Shown: positions 16,045 to 25,656, counted from the first letter of the stretch. The stretch: 64,000 nt of DNA from Microbacterium foliorum (GCF_003367705.1 NZ_CP031425.1:62001-126000), one strand, 5' to 3'. The notes: a model not told the origin generated them from the letters alone. Translations and numbers: made by a program.

Positions 16045-16111
16045 GAGCGGACGTCATAGAACTCCCCGACCGGGGGTTGCGATCCGTCGCGACCGCTCGG
16101 CGGGGAGTTCT
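16034..16111 (+). terminator. two-part hairpin at the end of cspA
   Basis: GTCCGCTC and GAGCGGAC (16034-16052) flank TGA, so the cspA stop codon is exactly the loop. Next, AGAACTCCCCG (16058-16068) pairs perfectly with CGGGGAGTTCT (16101-16111), enclosing an inner GCGA/TCGC stem. No U-run follows. It probably ends the cspA message and protects its 3' end. Confidence 0.6.
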
Positions 16112-16222
16112 GTGCTTTGTGGCCGGGATTCAGGTTTCCTCTCCCGCCCGAGGGCCTGGAGATTCCGCCCTCTCAGGAGGAGATCTGCCTGTCGGGAGGT
16201 TGCGTGCAGGTCGGGGCTCCTC

Positions 16223-16247
16223 CCTGGGGAGAGTTCTCCTCCCCAGG
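16223..16247. repeat. inverted repeat in the cspA/HAD convergent gap
   Basis: CCTGGGGAG and CTCCCCAGG form a 9-bp stem just past the HAD gene's stop and may terminate it on the minus strand. The preceding 80 bp repeat the motifs gtcgggagg, aggaggaga and gagattcc that also occur in the element at 1237-1321. Confidence 0.5.
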
Positions 16248-16262
16248 TGTCGAGCTCCGCGG

Positions 16263-16928
16263 TCAGTTCAGGAGCAGCGCGCGCAGTTCGGCGGCGGATG
16301 CTGCGCGGAAGGCCGCGTCATCGCCTTCGTGGGTGTCGCTGAAACCCCATTCGACGAAGATCACCGGGACGCCGTTCGCGTTGCCGCCCTCGACGTCGTG
16401 GTGACGATCGCCGATCAGCACCGGGCGTGACGCGTCTGCGCCACGCTCGGCGAGACGACGCAGCGCCTCGGCCACGATGTCGGTCTTCGAGGCGAGGGTC
16501 GATTCGTCGGGGGTGGCGCCGACGGTGGTGACGAAGTACGGGCGGAGTTCGAAGAAGTCGACGATCGCGTCGACCTGGATCTCGGGCTTCGAGCTCGCCG
16601 TCGCCTGAGGAACACCGGCGGCGTGCAGATCGCGGATGATCTCGGTCACGCCCGGGTACGTCGCGACGTCTGTCGTGTATCCGTCGGCCTTGCCCAGGGT
16701 GCGGTAGAAGGTCACGGCCTCGGCGGACTGCTCGGGGGTCATGCCGGCCTGCGCCTGGAAGGACTGGAACATCGGCGGGCCGATCCAGTGCACCAGCTCT
16801 TCCCTCGTCGGCGCGGGGTGTCCGAAGTGCGTGAGAGCGACGTTCAGACGGCGGAGGATTCCGACCGACGCGTCGGCGATCGTGCCGTCGACATCCCAGA
16901 GCACGCACGAATAGGGGGAAGAAGCCAT
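16263..16928 (-). CDS. HAD-family phosphatase (phosphoglycolate phosphatase-like)
   Basis: The 221-aa protein has motif I LWDVDGTIAD (nucleophile Asp12, acid/base Asp14), a helical cap, motif II ATASSKP, a conserved Lys in TLASKTDIV and motif IV GDRHHDVEGGNANG. It resembles Gph/PpaX-type enzymes that hydrolyse small phosphoesters. Substrate not predictable. It is convergent with cspA and followed on the same strand (upstream) by nucS at 63 bp distance. Confidence 0.9.
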   Translation of the reverse strand: MASSPYSCVLWDVDGTIADASVGILRRLNVALTHFGHPAPTREELVHWIGPPMFQSFQAQAGMTPEQSAEAVTFYRTLGKADGYTTDVATYPGVTEIIRDLHAAGVPQATASSKPEIQVDAIVDFFELRPYFVTTVGATPDESTLASKTDIVAEALRRLAERGADASRPVLIGDRHHDVEGGNANGVPVIFVEWGFSDTHEGDDAAFRAASAAELRALLLN

Positions 16929-16991
16929 GCCTTCCAGCCTATGGGCAGCGGGCGATGTGACCGACCGCGGTGAACATCTGTGCAGCTCACC

Positions 16992-17687
16992 TCAGAAGAG
17001 GCGCGGGATGCCGGACTCGATGCCCTTCATGTCGTCGTAGTCGAGCACGAGGCAGCGGATGCCGCGGTCCTCGGCGAGCACGCGAGCCTGCGGCTTGATC
17101 TCCTGCGCGGCGAAGACCCCCTGCACGGGTGCCAGGTGTGGATCGCGGCCGAGCAGCTCGAGGTATCTGGTCAACTGCTCGACGCCGTCGATGTCGCCAC
17201 GACGCTTGATCTCGACGGCGATCGCGGCGCCGTCGGCATCCCGCACGAGAAGGTCGACAGGGCCGATCGCCGTCGGATACTCGCGACGGACGAGTGTCGC
17301 GCCGTCGGAGATGCGGTCGACCTGCTCGGCCAGAAGGCGCTGCAGGTCGGCTTCGACACCGTCCTTCTGCAGACCGGGGTCGATCCCGAGGTCGTGCTGG
17401 GTGTCGTGCAGGATCTCGTAGATCTGTACACGCAGGGCATCGCCGGTCTTCTTGTGCGTGACACGCCAGACCTCGGTGACCCCGGCGATGGACTCCTCTT
17501 CACCGGGCTCTTCGGAAGAGAGGGAGCACGGCGGGCTCATCCAGTTCAGCGGCTTGTAGCTGCCGCCGTCCGAGTGCACGAGCAGACTCCCGTCACCCTT
17601 GTGCACGAGAAGACGCGTGGCGAGGGGGAGGTGGGCATTGAGCCGCCCGGTGTAATCCACGGAGCAGCGGGCGATGACGAGACGCAC
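16992..17687 (-). CDS. nucS: mismatch-specific endonuclease NucS (EndoMS)
   Basis: The 231-aa protein matches NucS/EndoMS, which cleaves both strands at mismatches and provides the non-MutSL mismatch repair of Actinobacteria. The C-terminal RecB-like nuclease core is visible as GPVDLLVRD (Asp145) and AVEIKRRG (Glu159, Lys161), with a QLTRYLELL helix following. The last residues IPRLF form the expected sliding-clamp binding motif. Length is complete. Confidence 0.95.
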   Translation of the reverse strand: MRLVIARCSVDYTGRLNAHLPLATRLLVHKGDGSLLVHSDGGSYKPLNWMSPPCSLSSEEPGEEESIAGVTEVWRVTHKKTGDALRVQIYEILHDTQHDLGIDPGLQKDGVEADLQRLLAEQVDRISDGATLVRREYPTAIGPVDLLVRDADGAAIAVEIKRRGDIDGVEQLTRYLELLGRDPHLAPVQGVFAAQEIKPQARVLAEDRGIRCLVLDYDDMKGIESGIPRLF

Positions 17688-17840
17688 CGTTCGAGCCTAC
17701 TTCGTCGGACGCACTCCTCCTGCGGCGACGGGTTCGGTCGCCGGTGTTTCCCCATTCCCCGTGCCGTCGCTCTCCCCCGCGATCGTGCCGGACTGGATCC
17801 TGACATTCTGGGCGAGCAGAACGACGATGAGGAGATGACC

Positions 17841-18194
17841 GTGTCGATCGAGCTGGTGACGATGATCGTGACCGTCGCGTCCACGCTGCTGGGGCTGGCC
17901 GCCGGCTTCGGGTGGATGATCACGCGGATGGATGCGCGGTTCGAGAGTTTCGAGCAGCGTATGGATGCGCGGTTCGAGAGGGCGGAGCAGCGGATGGATG
18001 CGCGGTTCGAGAGGGCGGAGCAGCGGATGGATGCGCGGTTCGAGAGGGCGGAGCAGCGGATGGATGCGCGGTTCGAGAGGTCCGAGCAGCGTGCGGATTC
18101 GCGGTTCGACCGGTTGGAGACGGATATGGGCGAGGTGAAGACCGCGGTCGCGCGGCTCGAAGGCCCGACGCCGCACCTTCTCCTCTCGCGCTGA
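17841..18194 (+). CDS. single-pass membrane protein with 11-residue coiled-coil repeats
   Basis: The 117-aa product has one N-terminal membrane helix (VTMIVTVASTLLGLAAGFGW) followed by repeats of MDARFERAEQR that predict a long coiled coil. GTG at 17841 is preferred over ATG at 17835 because GAGGAG ends 6 nt before it and directly abuts the ATG. The repeats are identical at DNA level (see repeat entry), so copy number may vary between strains. Family unknown; the layout recalls short phage- or membrane-anchored coiled-coil proteins. Confidence 0.75.
   Translation: MSIELVTMIVTVASTLLGLAAGFGWMITRMDARFESFEQRMDARFERAEQRMDARFERAEQRMDARFERAEQRMDARFERSEQRADSRFDRLETDMGEVKTAVARLEGPTPHLLLSR
17928..18092 (+). 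repeat. 33-bp in-frame tandem repeat, five copies
   Basis: Units begin at 17928, 17961, 17994, 18027 and 18060. The three middle units are identical; the first and last differ in a few bases and a degenerate sixth follows. Each encodes 11 residues of the coiled coil. Such perfect in-frame repeats expand or contract by recombination or slippage without breaking the frame. Confidence 0.95.
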
Positions 18195-18197
18195 CGC

Positions 18198-19445
18198 TCA
18201 GTCCTTCGTCGCGGCCACCGACGCCTGCGACATCTCGTCTTTGCGCAGCGGACGTGCGGCGCCCGAGAACAGACCGGACATGACGACGAGGGCGACGACG
18301 ATGAAGAGGGTGTTCAGCAGGCCGATGTGCTCGCTGATGAAACCGAGGACCGGCGGGCCCCCGAGGAAGGCGATGTAGCCGATCGTCGCCGCGGCGCTCA
18401 CCCGCGCGGCCGCCTTCGCCGGGTCGTCGGCGGCGGCGGACATTCCCAGCGGGAACCCGAGCGAGGCGCCGACGCCCCACAGCGCCGCTCCCACGAACAC
18501 CAGCGGCAGACTCGGCGCGAGGATGAACAGCAGGATGCCGGATGCCGCGGCCACCGCGAGGATGCGCAGCACCGCCACGCGGCCGAAACGGTCGACGAGG
18601 GGTCCGCCGAAGACGCGCACCACGGTCATGGCGACCGAGAAGGTGGCGAGGGCGGCTGCGCCGAGGGCCGTGCCCCCGCCGTGGTCCTCGGCGACGCCGA
18701 GTGCGAGCCAGTCGTTGGCCCCGCCCTCGGCGAACGACATCCCGAGCATGACCACGCCGATCGCGTAGGTGCGCGGTTCGCGCCAGGCCGACATCGCGAC
18801 ATGCATCCGCTCGCGCCAGCGGCCCTTCTCGCCGTCGTCGTCGATCGGGTCGAGCGTCTCCTGCCGCCGCGGGACGTGGACGATGCTGACGACACCGATC
18901 GAGGCGATCAGCACCGCGATGACCAGGGTGTGCGTGAAGACGTCGACGCGCAGCTGCGCGGCGAGAGCTCCGAGCCCCGCACCGATCACGGTTCCGAAGC
19001 TGAAGAAGGCGTGGAACAGCGGAAGGATCGTCTTTCCCGAGTGCTGCTCGATGGCGGTGGCCTCGACGTTCATCATCACGTCGACGCATCCGTTGCCGAG
19101 GCCGAAGAGCACCAGCCCGATCAGCACCACCGAATAGGAGCCGACCACATTCGTGCCGATGCCGATCAGCGCGACACCCGACGCGAAGGTGAAGATCGAC
19201 ACCATCATGCCGAGGCGTGCACCGGTGCGCGCCACGATCGCGGGGCTCGTCGAGATTCCGATGATCGAGGCGATCCCCGCGCCGAGCAGCAGCATGCCGA
19301 CCTGCGCCTTGTCGACATCGAGCGCGAGCTTGATGTCGGGGACGCGCGATGCCCAGGTGGCGATCGACAGACCGCTGGCGAGGAAGATCGCGAAGATCGC
19401 CGTGCGCCAGCGCACGTACTGCGACCGGGAGAGAGCCGTGTTCAT
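18198..19445 (-). CDS. MFS transporter, YbjJ-like
   Basis: The 415-aa protein has 12 predicted helices. ASRVPDIKLALDVDKAQVGM in the first loop and GNGCVDVMMNVEATAIE in helix 4 are marks of the YbjJ-like MFS group of unknown substrate. The ATG at 19445 gives the conserved N-terminus (SQYVRWRTAIFAIFLASG). It is divergent from a LacI regulator with a perfect 16-bp palindrome between the two starts, so it is probably controlled by that regulator and may move a sugar or its derivative. Confidence 0.88.
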   Translation of the reverse strand: MNTALSRSQYVRWRTAIFAIFLASGLSIATWASRVPDIKLALDVDKAQVGMLLLGAGIASIIGISTSPAIVARTGARLGMMVSIFTFASGVALIGIGTNVVGSYSVVLIGLVLFGLGNGCVDVMMNVEATAIEQHSGKTILPLFHAFFSFGTVIGAGLGALAAQLRVDVFTHTLVIAVLIASIGVVSIVHVPRRQETLDPIDDDGEKGRWRERMHVAMSAWREPRTYAIGVVMLGMSFAEGGANDWLALGVAEDHGGGTALGAAALATFSVAMTVVRVFGGPLVDRFGRVAVLRILAVAAASGILLFILAPSLPLVFVGAALWGVGASLGFPLGMSAAADDPAKAAARVSAAATIGYIAFLGGPPVLGFISEHIGLLNTLFIVVALVVMSGLFSGAARPLRKDEMSQASVAATKD

Positions 19446-19456
19446 CCGGTCAGCAT

Positions 19457-19472
19457 ATCGAATCGATTCGAT
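19457..19472. promoter_or_regulatory. 16-bp perfect palindrome, LacI-type operator
   Basis: ATCGAATCGATTCGAT is a perfect palindrome with a central CG, the usual symmetry of LacI-family operators. It lies in the 59-bp gap between the MFS and LacI starts, 12 bp from the MFS start codon. Confidence 0.75.
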
Positions 19473-19504
19473 CCCGCGGAACCCGGGGGAGCTATCCTCG
19501 GAGT

Positions 19505-20566
19505 ATGACCAGTCACGACACCCCGCGCCGCGCGACGATCGCTGATGTCGCCCGCGCGGCAGGGGTGGCCACGTCGACGGCATCCGTCGTCTTCAGCGGC
19601 AAGGCGAGCGTGGCCGCCGCCACCCGCGAGCGCGTGCTCGCCGCGGCGGCCGACCTGGGCTATGCGGGTCCCGACCCTCGTGCGGCCTCGCTGCGTCGGG
19701 GACGCAGCGGCATCGTCGCGGTCGTGCTCGAGGGGCACCTGCGCGCCGCGTTCCTCGATCCGGTGACCACCGCCATGATGGACGGCCTGACCGACGGACT
19801 CGCGGATCTGAGTGCCGGCATCCTGCTCATGCGCGACGACCCGGGCGACGACGGCTCCCCCCTCTCGAACGCGCCGGTCGATGCGGTCGTGCTGATCGGC
19901 TGCTCGGGGCGCACGAAGGCATCGCTCGACATCGTGCGCAGCCGTGGCCTGCCCGTCGTGGTGATCGAGGGTGACGCGGGTGAGGGGATCCCGAGGATCA
20001 CCCTCGACAACACCGCCGCCGCCGCAGATGTCGCTCGACACCTGTACGACCTCGGACACCGCGAGGTCGCCCTGGTCACCCTGCCGCTCGACACCCGGGG
20101 CGAGCGAGCGCCGGTGACGCAGGAGCGCATCGACACCGCGACGGTCGAGGTCACGGTCGATCGACTCGCCGGCATGCGGGAGGTGTTCCCGACGGCTCCC
20201 GCGATCTCGACGGGCAGCAGCCTGATCGACGAGGGGCTGCTCGCCGGTCGGACTCTGCTCGCGGACCCGGCCACGCGACCGACGGCGATCCTCGCGCAGA
20301 GCGACTTGATCGCGGTCGGTGTCATCCGAGCGGCGGAAGAGCTCGGACTGCGCGTGCCCGAGGATCTCTCGGTGGCCGGGTTCGACGGGATCGCCGCCGA
20401 CGGCCTCGGCGATCTCGTGCTCACGACGAGCGTGCAGCCGGCTGTCGAGAAGGGGCGTGCGGCCGGCGAGCAGGTCGCCCGGATGCTGCAGGGCGAGCCC
20501 GGACTCACCCTTCACCTGACGTGCCGCTTCCGCGAAGGCACGACCACGGCGCCCCCGTCGCGCTGA
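19505..20566 (+). CDS. LacI family transcriptional regulator
   Basis: The 353-aa protein has a helix-turn-helix at residues 11-33 (TIADVARAAGVATSTASVVF), the hinge VLAAAADLGYAG and a sugar-binding-type sensor domain ending with PEDLSVAGFDGI. A short CGGAG precedes the ATG at 19505. It probably represses itself and the divergent MFS gene by the 16-bp palindrome. It is convergent with the next gene, which begins 5 bp beyond its stop. Confidence 0.9.
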   Translation: MTSHDTPRRATIADVARAAGVATSTASVVFSGKASVAAATRERVLAAAADLGYAGPDPRAASLRRGRSGIVAVVLEGHLRAAFLDPVTTAMMDGLTDGLADLSAGILLMRDDPGDDGSPLSNAPVDAVVLIGCSGRTKASLDIVRSRGLPVVVIEGDAGEGIPRITLDNTAAAADVARHLYDLGHREVALVTLPLDTRGERAPVTQERIDTATVEVTVDRLAGMREVFPTAPAISTGSSLIDEGLLAGRTLLADPATRPTAILAQSDLIAVGVIRAAEELGLRVPEDLSVAGFDGIAADGLGDLVLTTSVQPAVEKGRAAGEQVARMLQGEPGLTLHLTCRFREGTTTAPPSR

Positions 20567-20571
20567 CCCGG

Positions 20572-22071
20572 TCAGCTGTGCGCGGGACCGATCGGCAGGA
20601 GGGACGTCCCGAAGTCGCGGATCGAGTAGCGCCCGCAGTCGATGATGTCGGTCGGCACGACCGACTGCGGGAGCTCCCATGGCACCGTCTGGGAGTCCTC
20701 GACGAGGAACGACACCTCGCCGACATCGGCGTCGTGGCGGTTGACGAGCCACGCGTAGGCGTTCAGCCGGTGATCCACCTGCACCAGCTGCGACGGATCC
20801 TCGAGATGCAGCTTCGGCAGGCGGACGGTCCAGAACTGCCCGGCTCCGGTGCGACCGGACGCATCGACCCAGTCGGTGACGCACGCGAGGTCGGCATCGG
20901 GTGCGGAGGCTGCGGCGACGATCCGCGGCAGACTGACCGCGCCCCCCACCAGCAGCACGACGCCGGCGACGGCGGCGGTGCGACGGCGCAGATCCGCAGG
21001 CACCCGGAGAGTCTTCGGCGACGCCACGAGCGCGAGCACCGGGGCGAACGCGAGGGGCTGGAGATAGCGCGTCGCATGAGTGCCGAGCGCGACGGCTCCG
21101 ACGACGACCAGCAGAGGCATCGCCCAGGCCGAGATCGCGACGAGACGTTCACCGAGATCGGATGACCGCATGGTGCGCACGACCGCGAGGGCCAGCAGCG
21201 CGCCGGTGATCAGCAGGCCCACGAGCCCCGAGGGAGAGGCGATCCGGTCGCCGAGCAGACCTGCGTAGTACTCCGCGGAGTCGCGCCAATGGCTCGGCTG
21301 CGCATACCCCGCGCCCGTGTTGGCGATCCATGCCGCGAACGGAATACGGGCGAGCATTCCCGCTGCCGCCGCTCCGAGGAGCACTGCCGAGAGCATCAGG
21401 ATGCGGGTGCGCAGCGGTGCGCGGACGCCGAGGACACCGAGTACGAGCACCACAGGCACGACACCCCACGCGAGGAAGAGAGGATTCGAGAACGTCGACA
21501 CCAGCACGACGACGGCGAGGGCGACGACCATGGCCGGGCTGCGCGATTCGCGGTCGAGGATGCGACGCACGAGCCCGACCGCGAGCACGACCGCGACGAC
21601 GGTCGCCGCGTAGTACGTGGTGGTCGCCTGCAGCGAGGCGAGCTCGAGAGCCTCCCGCGACGATGAGACCTCGGTCATCGCCGAGGCGCCGAAAGCTCCC
21701 AGGGCGATCAGTGACCATGCGACCGGGGCGTGCCCCGGGCGGGAGCGTCCGGCGACCAGGCGGATCGCGCCGTACAGCGCGAGGAGATTCACCACCGCAC
21801 TCGCCGCGAGGACTCCGTTCGTGTCGAGAGGCAGCACGACGTCCAGCGCGGTGAACGCGGCGGACTCCGGCACGAACAGCACGCTCGACATCGCCCAGTC
21901 GAGCGGCTGTCCGGAGAGCACGGAACGCGCGAGCATCGCGACGACCAGGGAGTCGCCGTCGCGGAACAGCAGCTCGGCGCGAGGGGAGCCCGCGACCGCG
22001 CCGACGCCGATCAGCGCGATGGCCGCAGCGAGGATCCACCCCGACAGCTCCCGCATCCACACCCGTGTCAC
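20572..22071 (-). CDS. polytopic membrane protein, GT-C glycosyltransferase-like
   Basis: The 499-aa protein has about 11-12 hydrophobic helices and a C-terminal soluble part with a possible Cys pair (LACVTDWVD, IIDCGRYSI). A loop after the first helix contains RDGDSLVVAMLARSV. The organisation recalls GT-C-type integral membrane proteins, but no diagnostic catalytic motif can be assigned. Starts at GTG 22071 or ATG 22056 are both possible and neither has a clear ribosome site. Function unknown. Confidence 0.65.
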   Translation of the reverse strand: MTRVWMRELSGWILAAAIALIGVGAVAGSPRAELLFRDGDSLVVAMLARSVLSGQPLDWAMSSVLFVPESAAFTALDVVLPLDTNGVLAASAVVNLLALYGAIRLVAGRSRPGHAPVAWSLIALGAFGASAMTEVSSSREALELASLQATTTYYAATVVAVVLAVGLVRRILDRESRSPAMVVALAVVVLVSTFSNPLFLAWGVVPVVLVLGVLGVRAPLRTRILMLSAVLLGAAAAGMLARIPFAAWIANTGAGYAQPSHWRDSAEYYAGLLGDRIASPSGLVGLLITGALLALAVVRTMRSSDLGERLVAISAWAMPLLVVVGAVALGTHATRYLQPLAFAPVLALVASPKTLRVPADLRRRTAAVAGVVLLVGGAVSLPRIVAAASAPDADLACVTDWVDASGRTGAGQFWTVRLPKLHLEDPSQLVQVDHRLNAYAWLVNRHDADVGEVSFLVEDSQTVPWELPQSVVPTDIIDCGRYSIRDFGTSLLPIGPAHS

Positions 22072-22122
22072 GGGGCTACTCTGTCACGCGCTCCGGCAGC
22101 TCACCTGCCCGCCGCCGGGATC

Positions 22123-22449
22123 TCAGGAGACCTGCGTGCGCAGATCCCAGACCTCCTCGAGCGGCGCCGTGCCCTCGTTCCCGTCGGCATCGCGGAACAC
22201 CTCGACGAACCGGCCGATGTCGGCCTGCCACGCGTGATCTGCAGGGTCGTCCTGCAGCGCGGCGACCGCGGCATCCCAGTCCTCGCAGTCGACGAGGTGG
22301 AAGAGACGGTGGCCGGAGCGCCAGATCGTCCAGTCGCGGATGCCGATGCGAGCGAACGTCGCGGCGAGGGCATCCGGAATGCGGACGTGAGCGGAGCGGT
22401 AGTCGTCGATCGCGCCGTCGCGGATCTCGGAGTGCAGGGCGATGCGCAT
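22123..22449 (-). CDS. rhaM: L-rhamnose mutarotase
   Basis: The 108-aa protein fits the RhaM/RhaU family of small ferredoxin-fold epimerases that interconvert the anomers of L-rhamnose. Visible are an N-terminal strand with the key His (IALHSEIRDG), the WTIWRSGHRLFHLVDCED core and the terminal PLEEVWDL. GAGAGG precedes the ATG. No other rhamnose gene lies nearby, so its pathway partners are elsewhere or it acts on another sugar. Confidence 0.85.
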   Translation of the reverse strand: MRIALHSEIRDGAIDDYRSAHVRIPDALAATFARIGIRDWTIWRSGHRLFHLVDCEDWDAAVAALQDDPADHAWQADIGRFVEVFRDADGNEGTAPLEEVWDLRTQVS

Positions 22450-22713
22450 GAGGGCCTCTCATCGATGCGGGTGTCGGGTCGGAACGGTCGGTGCCGGACC
22501 CAGGGTCACGGCGTCGGCCACCTCGACCAGGATCGCATCCGCAGACGGATCTCGAACAGGGCAGATTGCCCGGGATAACGGCGTGAAGCGGCCATTTGTG
22601 CGACCTGGACGCGGAATATGCGGACCGAAAGGGCCAAAACACCAGGTAAACTCGGTATAGACACCCGCCCGCCTGTGCCGTATCCGGCCGACGAGCTTCG
22701 AGGAGCCGCGTAT

Positions 22714-25656
22714 ATGCTGACGTTCCTCGCCGTGTTCCTCCTCGGGTCGATCCTGATGCCCGTTCTGGTGCGCTGGCTGGGATCGCAGGCATTCGCCGTC
22801 GCAGCCGTCATCCCCGCCGCGGCCTTCGTGCACGCCCTCGTCGTCACCCCTCAGGTGCTCGACGGCGCCGCACCCTTCGCATCGATCGCCTGGATCCCGC
22901 AGCTCGGACTCGATCTGTCGATGCACATGGACGTGCTCGGATGGGTCCTCACCCTGATCGTGACGGGCGTCGGCGCGCTCGTGCTGCTCTACTGCCGCTG
23001 GTACTTCCACGACGACTCCGCGGGAATCGGCCAGTTCGCCGGCGTCCTGCTCGGATTCGCCGGAGCGATGTACGGACTCGTCCTCACCGACGACCTGGTC
23101 ATGCTGGTCATGTTCTGGGAGGTGACCAGCATCCTCTCCTACCTCCTGATCGGCCACTACCGGCGTCGTGCGGCCAGCCGTCGAGCGGCACTGCAGGCAC
23201 TCCTGGTCACCACGCTCGGCGGGCTGGTGATGTTCGTCGGCGTCGTGCTGCTCGTGGTCGACGCCGGCACCTCCAGCATCCACGAGATCCTCGAGCTCGC
23301 CCCCACCGGGCCGGTCGTCGACGCCGCCGTCGTGATGCTCCTCATCGGTGCGATCAGCAAGTCCGCGCTGTTCCCGTTCCACTTCTGGCTGCCGGGTGCG
23401 ATGGCCGCACCGACTCCGGTCAGCGCCTACCTGCACGCCGCGGCGATGGTGAAGGCAGGCATCTATCTGATCGCGCGCTTCGCGCCGATCTTCGCCTTCA
23501 CCGGACCGTGGCGGCCGATCATCATCTCGCTGGGTGTGGTCACCATGCTGCTCGGCGGCATCCAGGCGCTGCGCGAGACCGACCTCAAGCGCATCCTCGC
23601 GTTCGGCACCGTGAGTCAGCTCGGGTTCTTCGCCGTCGTCGTCGGTTACGGGACCCAGGCGAGCGCGCTCGCCGGACTCGCCCTGGTCATGGGTCACGCG
23701 CTGTTCAAGTCGGCGCTGTTCCTGATCGTCGGGGTCATCGACCGGCAGCTGTCCACGCGTGACATCGACGAGCTCAGCGGAGTGGGGCGACAGGCCCCGG
23801 TCATGGCCACGGCGGCGTTCATCTCGATCGCCTCGATGGCGGGAATCGCCCCCACGATCGGATTCGTCGCGAAGGAGTCGACGCTCACCGCGCTGCTCGA
23901 CGACGCGCTGCACGGATCTCCATGGGGACTCGTGGCCATCATCGGCGTGAGCATCGGCTCCATGCTCACCGCGGCATACGGCATCCGCTTCCTGTGGGGA
24001 GCGTTCTGGACCAAGCGCGACGACGCCGGCGCCCGCCGGCAGGACACCGCCTGGCCCGACCCTCCCGTCGGCTTCCTCTCGGCGCCGATCATCCTCGCGG
24101 GCGTCACGCTCGCGGCAGGAATCGGCGCTCCCGCGCTCGATGTGGCGCTGCAGGGATACGCGGTCACCGCGACGCCGGGACTCGACGCCGCGGGCGATGC
24201 GGTCGAAGGGCCAGGACACCTCGCGCTCTGGCACGGCTTCGAGCCCGCCCTGGGCATCTCCATCCTGTCGATCCTGCTCGGCGCCGGCCTCTTCCTGCTC
24301 AGCATCCGCACCAAGTGGGACCGCAAGCCGCGCCTGATCCCCTTCACCGCGGCCGACGTCTACTACCTGGTGATGCGCGGCGTCGACCGGCTCTCGGTGC
24401 TGAGCACCACCCTCACCCAGCGCGGATCGCTGCCGGTCTACGTCGGAACGATCTTCGTGGTGTTCGTCGCGGCCGAGATCACCGCCCTCGTGGCCACCGA
24501 CATCGACCGCCTGCAGCTCTCGGCCTGGCACACCCCGGTGCAGCTCGTCGTCGCGCCGATGATGGCGGCCGCCGGAGTGATGGCCGTGCGCGCGCAGAAG
24601 CGGTACACGGGTGTCGTGCTCGTCTCGATCACCGGTCTCGGCATGGTCGTGCTGTTCGCGACCAGCGGTGCTCCCGACCTCGCTCTCACGCAGATCCTCG
24701 TCGAGACCGTGACGATGGTCACCTTCGCCCTCGTGCTGCGTCGTCTGCCGGCGCGGATGGGCGAGCACAACGCCTCCGTCGGCCGCATCCCCCGCGCCCT
24801 GCTCGGCGTCGGGGTGGGTCTGACGATGGCGCTGGTGGCGATCGTGGCGACGCAGTCGCGGGTCGCCGACCCGATCTCCGAGATGTTCCCGCAGCTCGCG
24901 TACGACATCGGGCACGGCAAGAACGTCGTCAACGTGGCCCTCGTCGACCTGCGCGGCTGGGACACGATGGGCGAGCTGTCGGTGCTCGTGCTCGCCGCGA
25001 CCGGAGTGGCGTCGCTCGTGTTCGTCACGCACCGCGCCGACATGCTCGCGGCGACCAAGACCCTCCCGAAGGCGCGCCGCCGCCGCACCCTCAGCCGCCC
25101 GCTCGTCGAGACGACCGAGGGTGTGCGCTTCCAGACGTCCGAGAACGAGAGCAGCCCGCGGGCGTGGCTCGTCGGCGGTCAGAAGATGCGGCCCGAGAAC
25201 AGGTCGATCCTGCTCGAGGTCATCGTCCGCGTCCTCTTCCACACGATCATCGTCGTGTCGATCTTCCTGCTGTTCTCCGGTCACAATCTGCCGGGAGGCG
25301 GTTTCGCGGGCGGTCTCGTCGCCGGCATGGCGCTCGTCATGCGCTACGTCGCGGGCGGTCGCTGGGAGCTCGGGGCCGCAGCGCCGACGGACGCGGGACG
25401 TCTGCTCGGCACCGGCCTGATCCTCGCCGTCGGAACCGCGGTCGTGCCGTTGTTCTTCGGTCTCGCGCCCCTCACCAGCAACTTCTGGGAGTGGGAGATC
25501 CCCGGTATCGGGCACATGGAGTTCGTGACCTCGACCATCTTCGACGTCGGTGTGTACCTGGTCGTCATCGGGCTGGTGCTCGACGTGCTGCGCAGCCTCG
25601 GTGCCGAGGTCGACCGCCAGGCCCAGGAGTTCCGTGAGCGGGGGGTGAGCATCTGA
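22714..25656 (+). CDS. mrpA: Na+/H+ antiporter subunit A fused to subunit B
   Basis: The 980-aa protein has an NADH-dehydrogenase-ND5-like core with about 20 helices (lysine and glutamate channel residues in MFWEVTSILSYLLIGHY and KSALFPFHFWLPGAMAAPTPVSA) and a C-terminal MrpB domain from about residue 823 (RSILLEVIVRVLFHTIIVVS, SGHNLPGGGFAGGLVAG). The A-B fusion is common in Actinobacteria. ATG at 22714 is chosen for its GAGGAG; the frame is open further upstream. It is the largest subunit of the Mrp complex that exchanges internal Na+ for external protons. Confidence 0.95.
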   Translation: MLTFLAVFLLGSILMPVLVRWLGSQAFAVAAVIPAAAFVHALVVTPQVLDGAAPFASIAWIPQLGLDLSMHMDVLGWVLTLIVTGVGALVLLYCRWYFHDDSAGIGQFAGVLLGFAGAMYGLVLTDDLVMLVMFWEVTSILSYLLIGHYRRRAASRRAALQALLVTTLGGLVMFVGVVLLVVDAGTSSIHEILELAPTGPVVDAAVVMLLIGAISKSALFPFHFWLPGAMAAPTPVSAYLHAAAMVKAGIYLIARFAPIFAFTGPWRPIIISLGVVTMLLGGIQALRETDLKRILAFGTVSQLGFFAVVVGYGTQASALAGLALVMGHALFKSALFLIVGVIDRQLSTRDIDELSGVGRQAPVMATAAFISIASMAGIAPTIGFVAKESTLTALLDDALHGSPWGLVAIIGVSIGSMLTAAYGIRFLWGAFWTKRDDAGARRQDTAWPDPPVGFLSAPIILAGVTLAAGIGAPALDVALQGYAVTATPGLDAAGDAVEGPGHLALWHGFEPALGISILSILLGAGLFLLSIRTKWDRKPRLIPFTAADVYYLVMRGVDRLSVLSTTLTQRGSLPVYVGTIFVVFVAAEITALVATDIDRLQLSAWHTPVQLVVAPMMAAAGVMAVRAQKRYTGVVLVSITGLGMVVLFATSGAPDLALTQILVETVTMVTFALVLRRLPARMGEHNASVGRIPRALLGVGVGLTMALVAIVATQSRVADPISEMFPQLAYDIGHGKNVVNVALVDLRGWDTMGELSVLVLAATGVASLVFVTHRADMLAATKTLPKARRRRTLSRPLVETTEGVRFQTSENESSPRAWLVGGQKMRPENRSILLEVIVRVLFHTIIVVSIFLLFSGHNLPGGGFAGGLVAGMALVMRYVAGGRWELGAAAPTDAGRLLGTGLILAVGTAVVPLFFGLAPLTSNFWEWEIPGIGHMEFVTSTIFDVGVYLVVIGLVLDVLRSLGAEVDRQAQEFRERGVSI

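Noticed and set aside
17928..18092. Regular repeats taken as a possible CRISPR array
   Set aside because: The 33-bp units are contiguous without spacers and lie in frame within a coding gene; no cas genes are near.
22459..25515. Open frame of 1018 codons antisense to mrpA
   Set aside because: High G+C leaves long open frames on the non-coding strand. The product is Arg/Asp/Glu/His-rich without domains, and mrpA is certain on the other strand.
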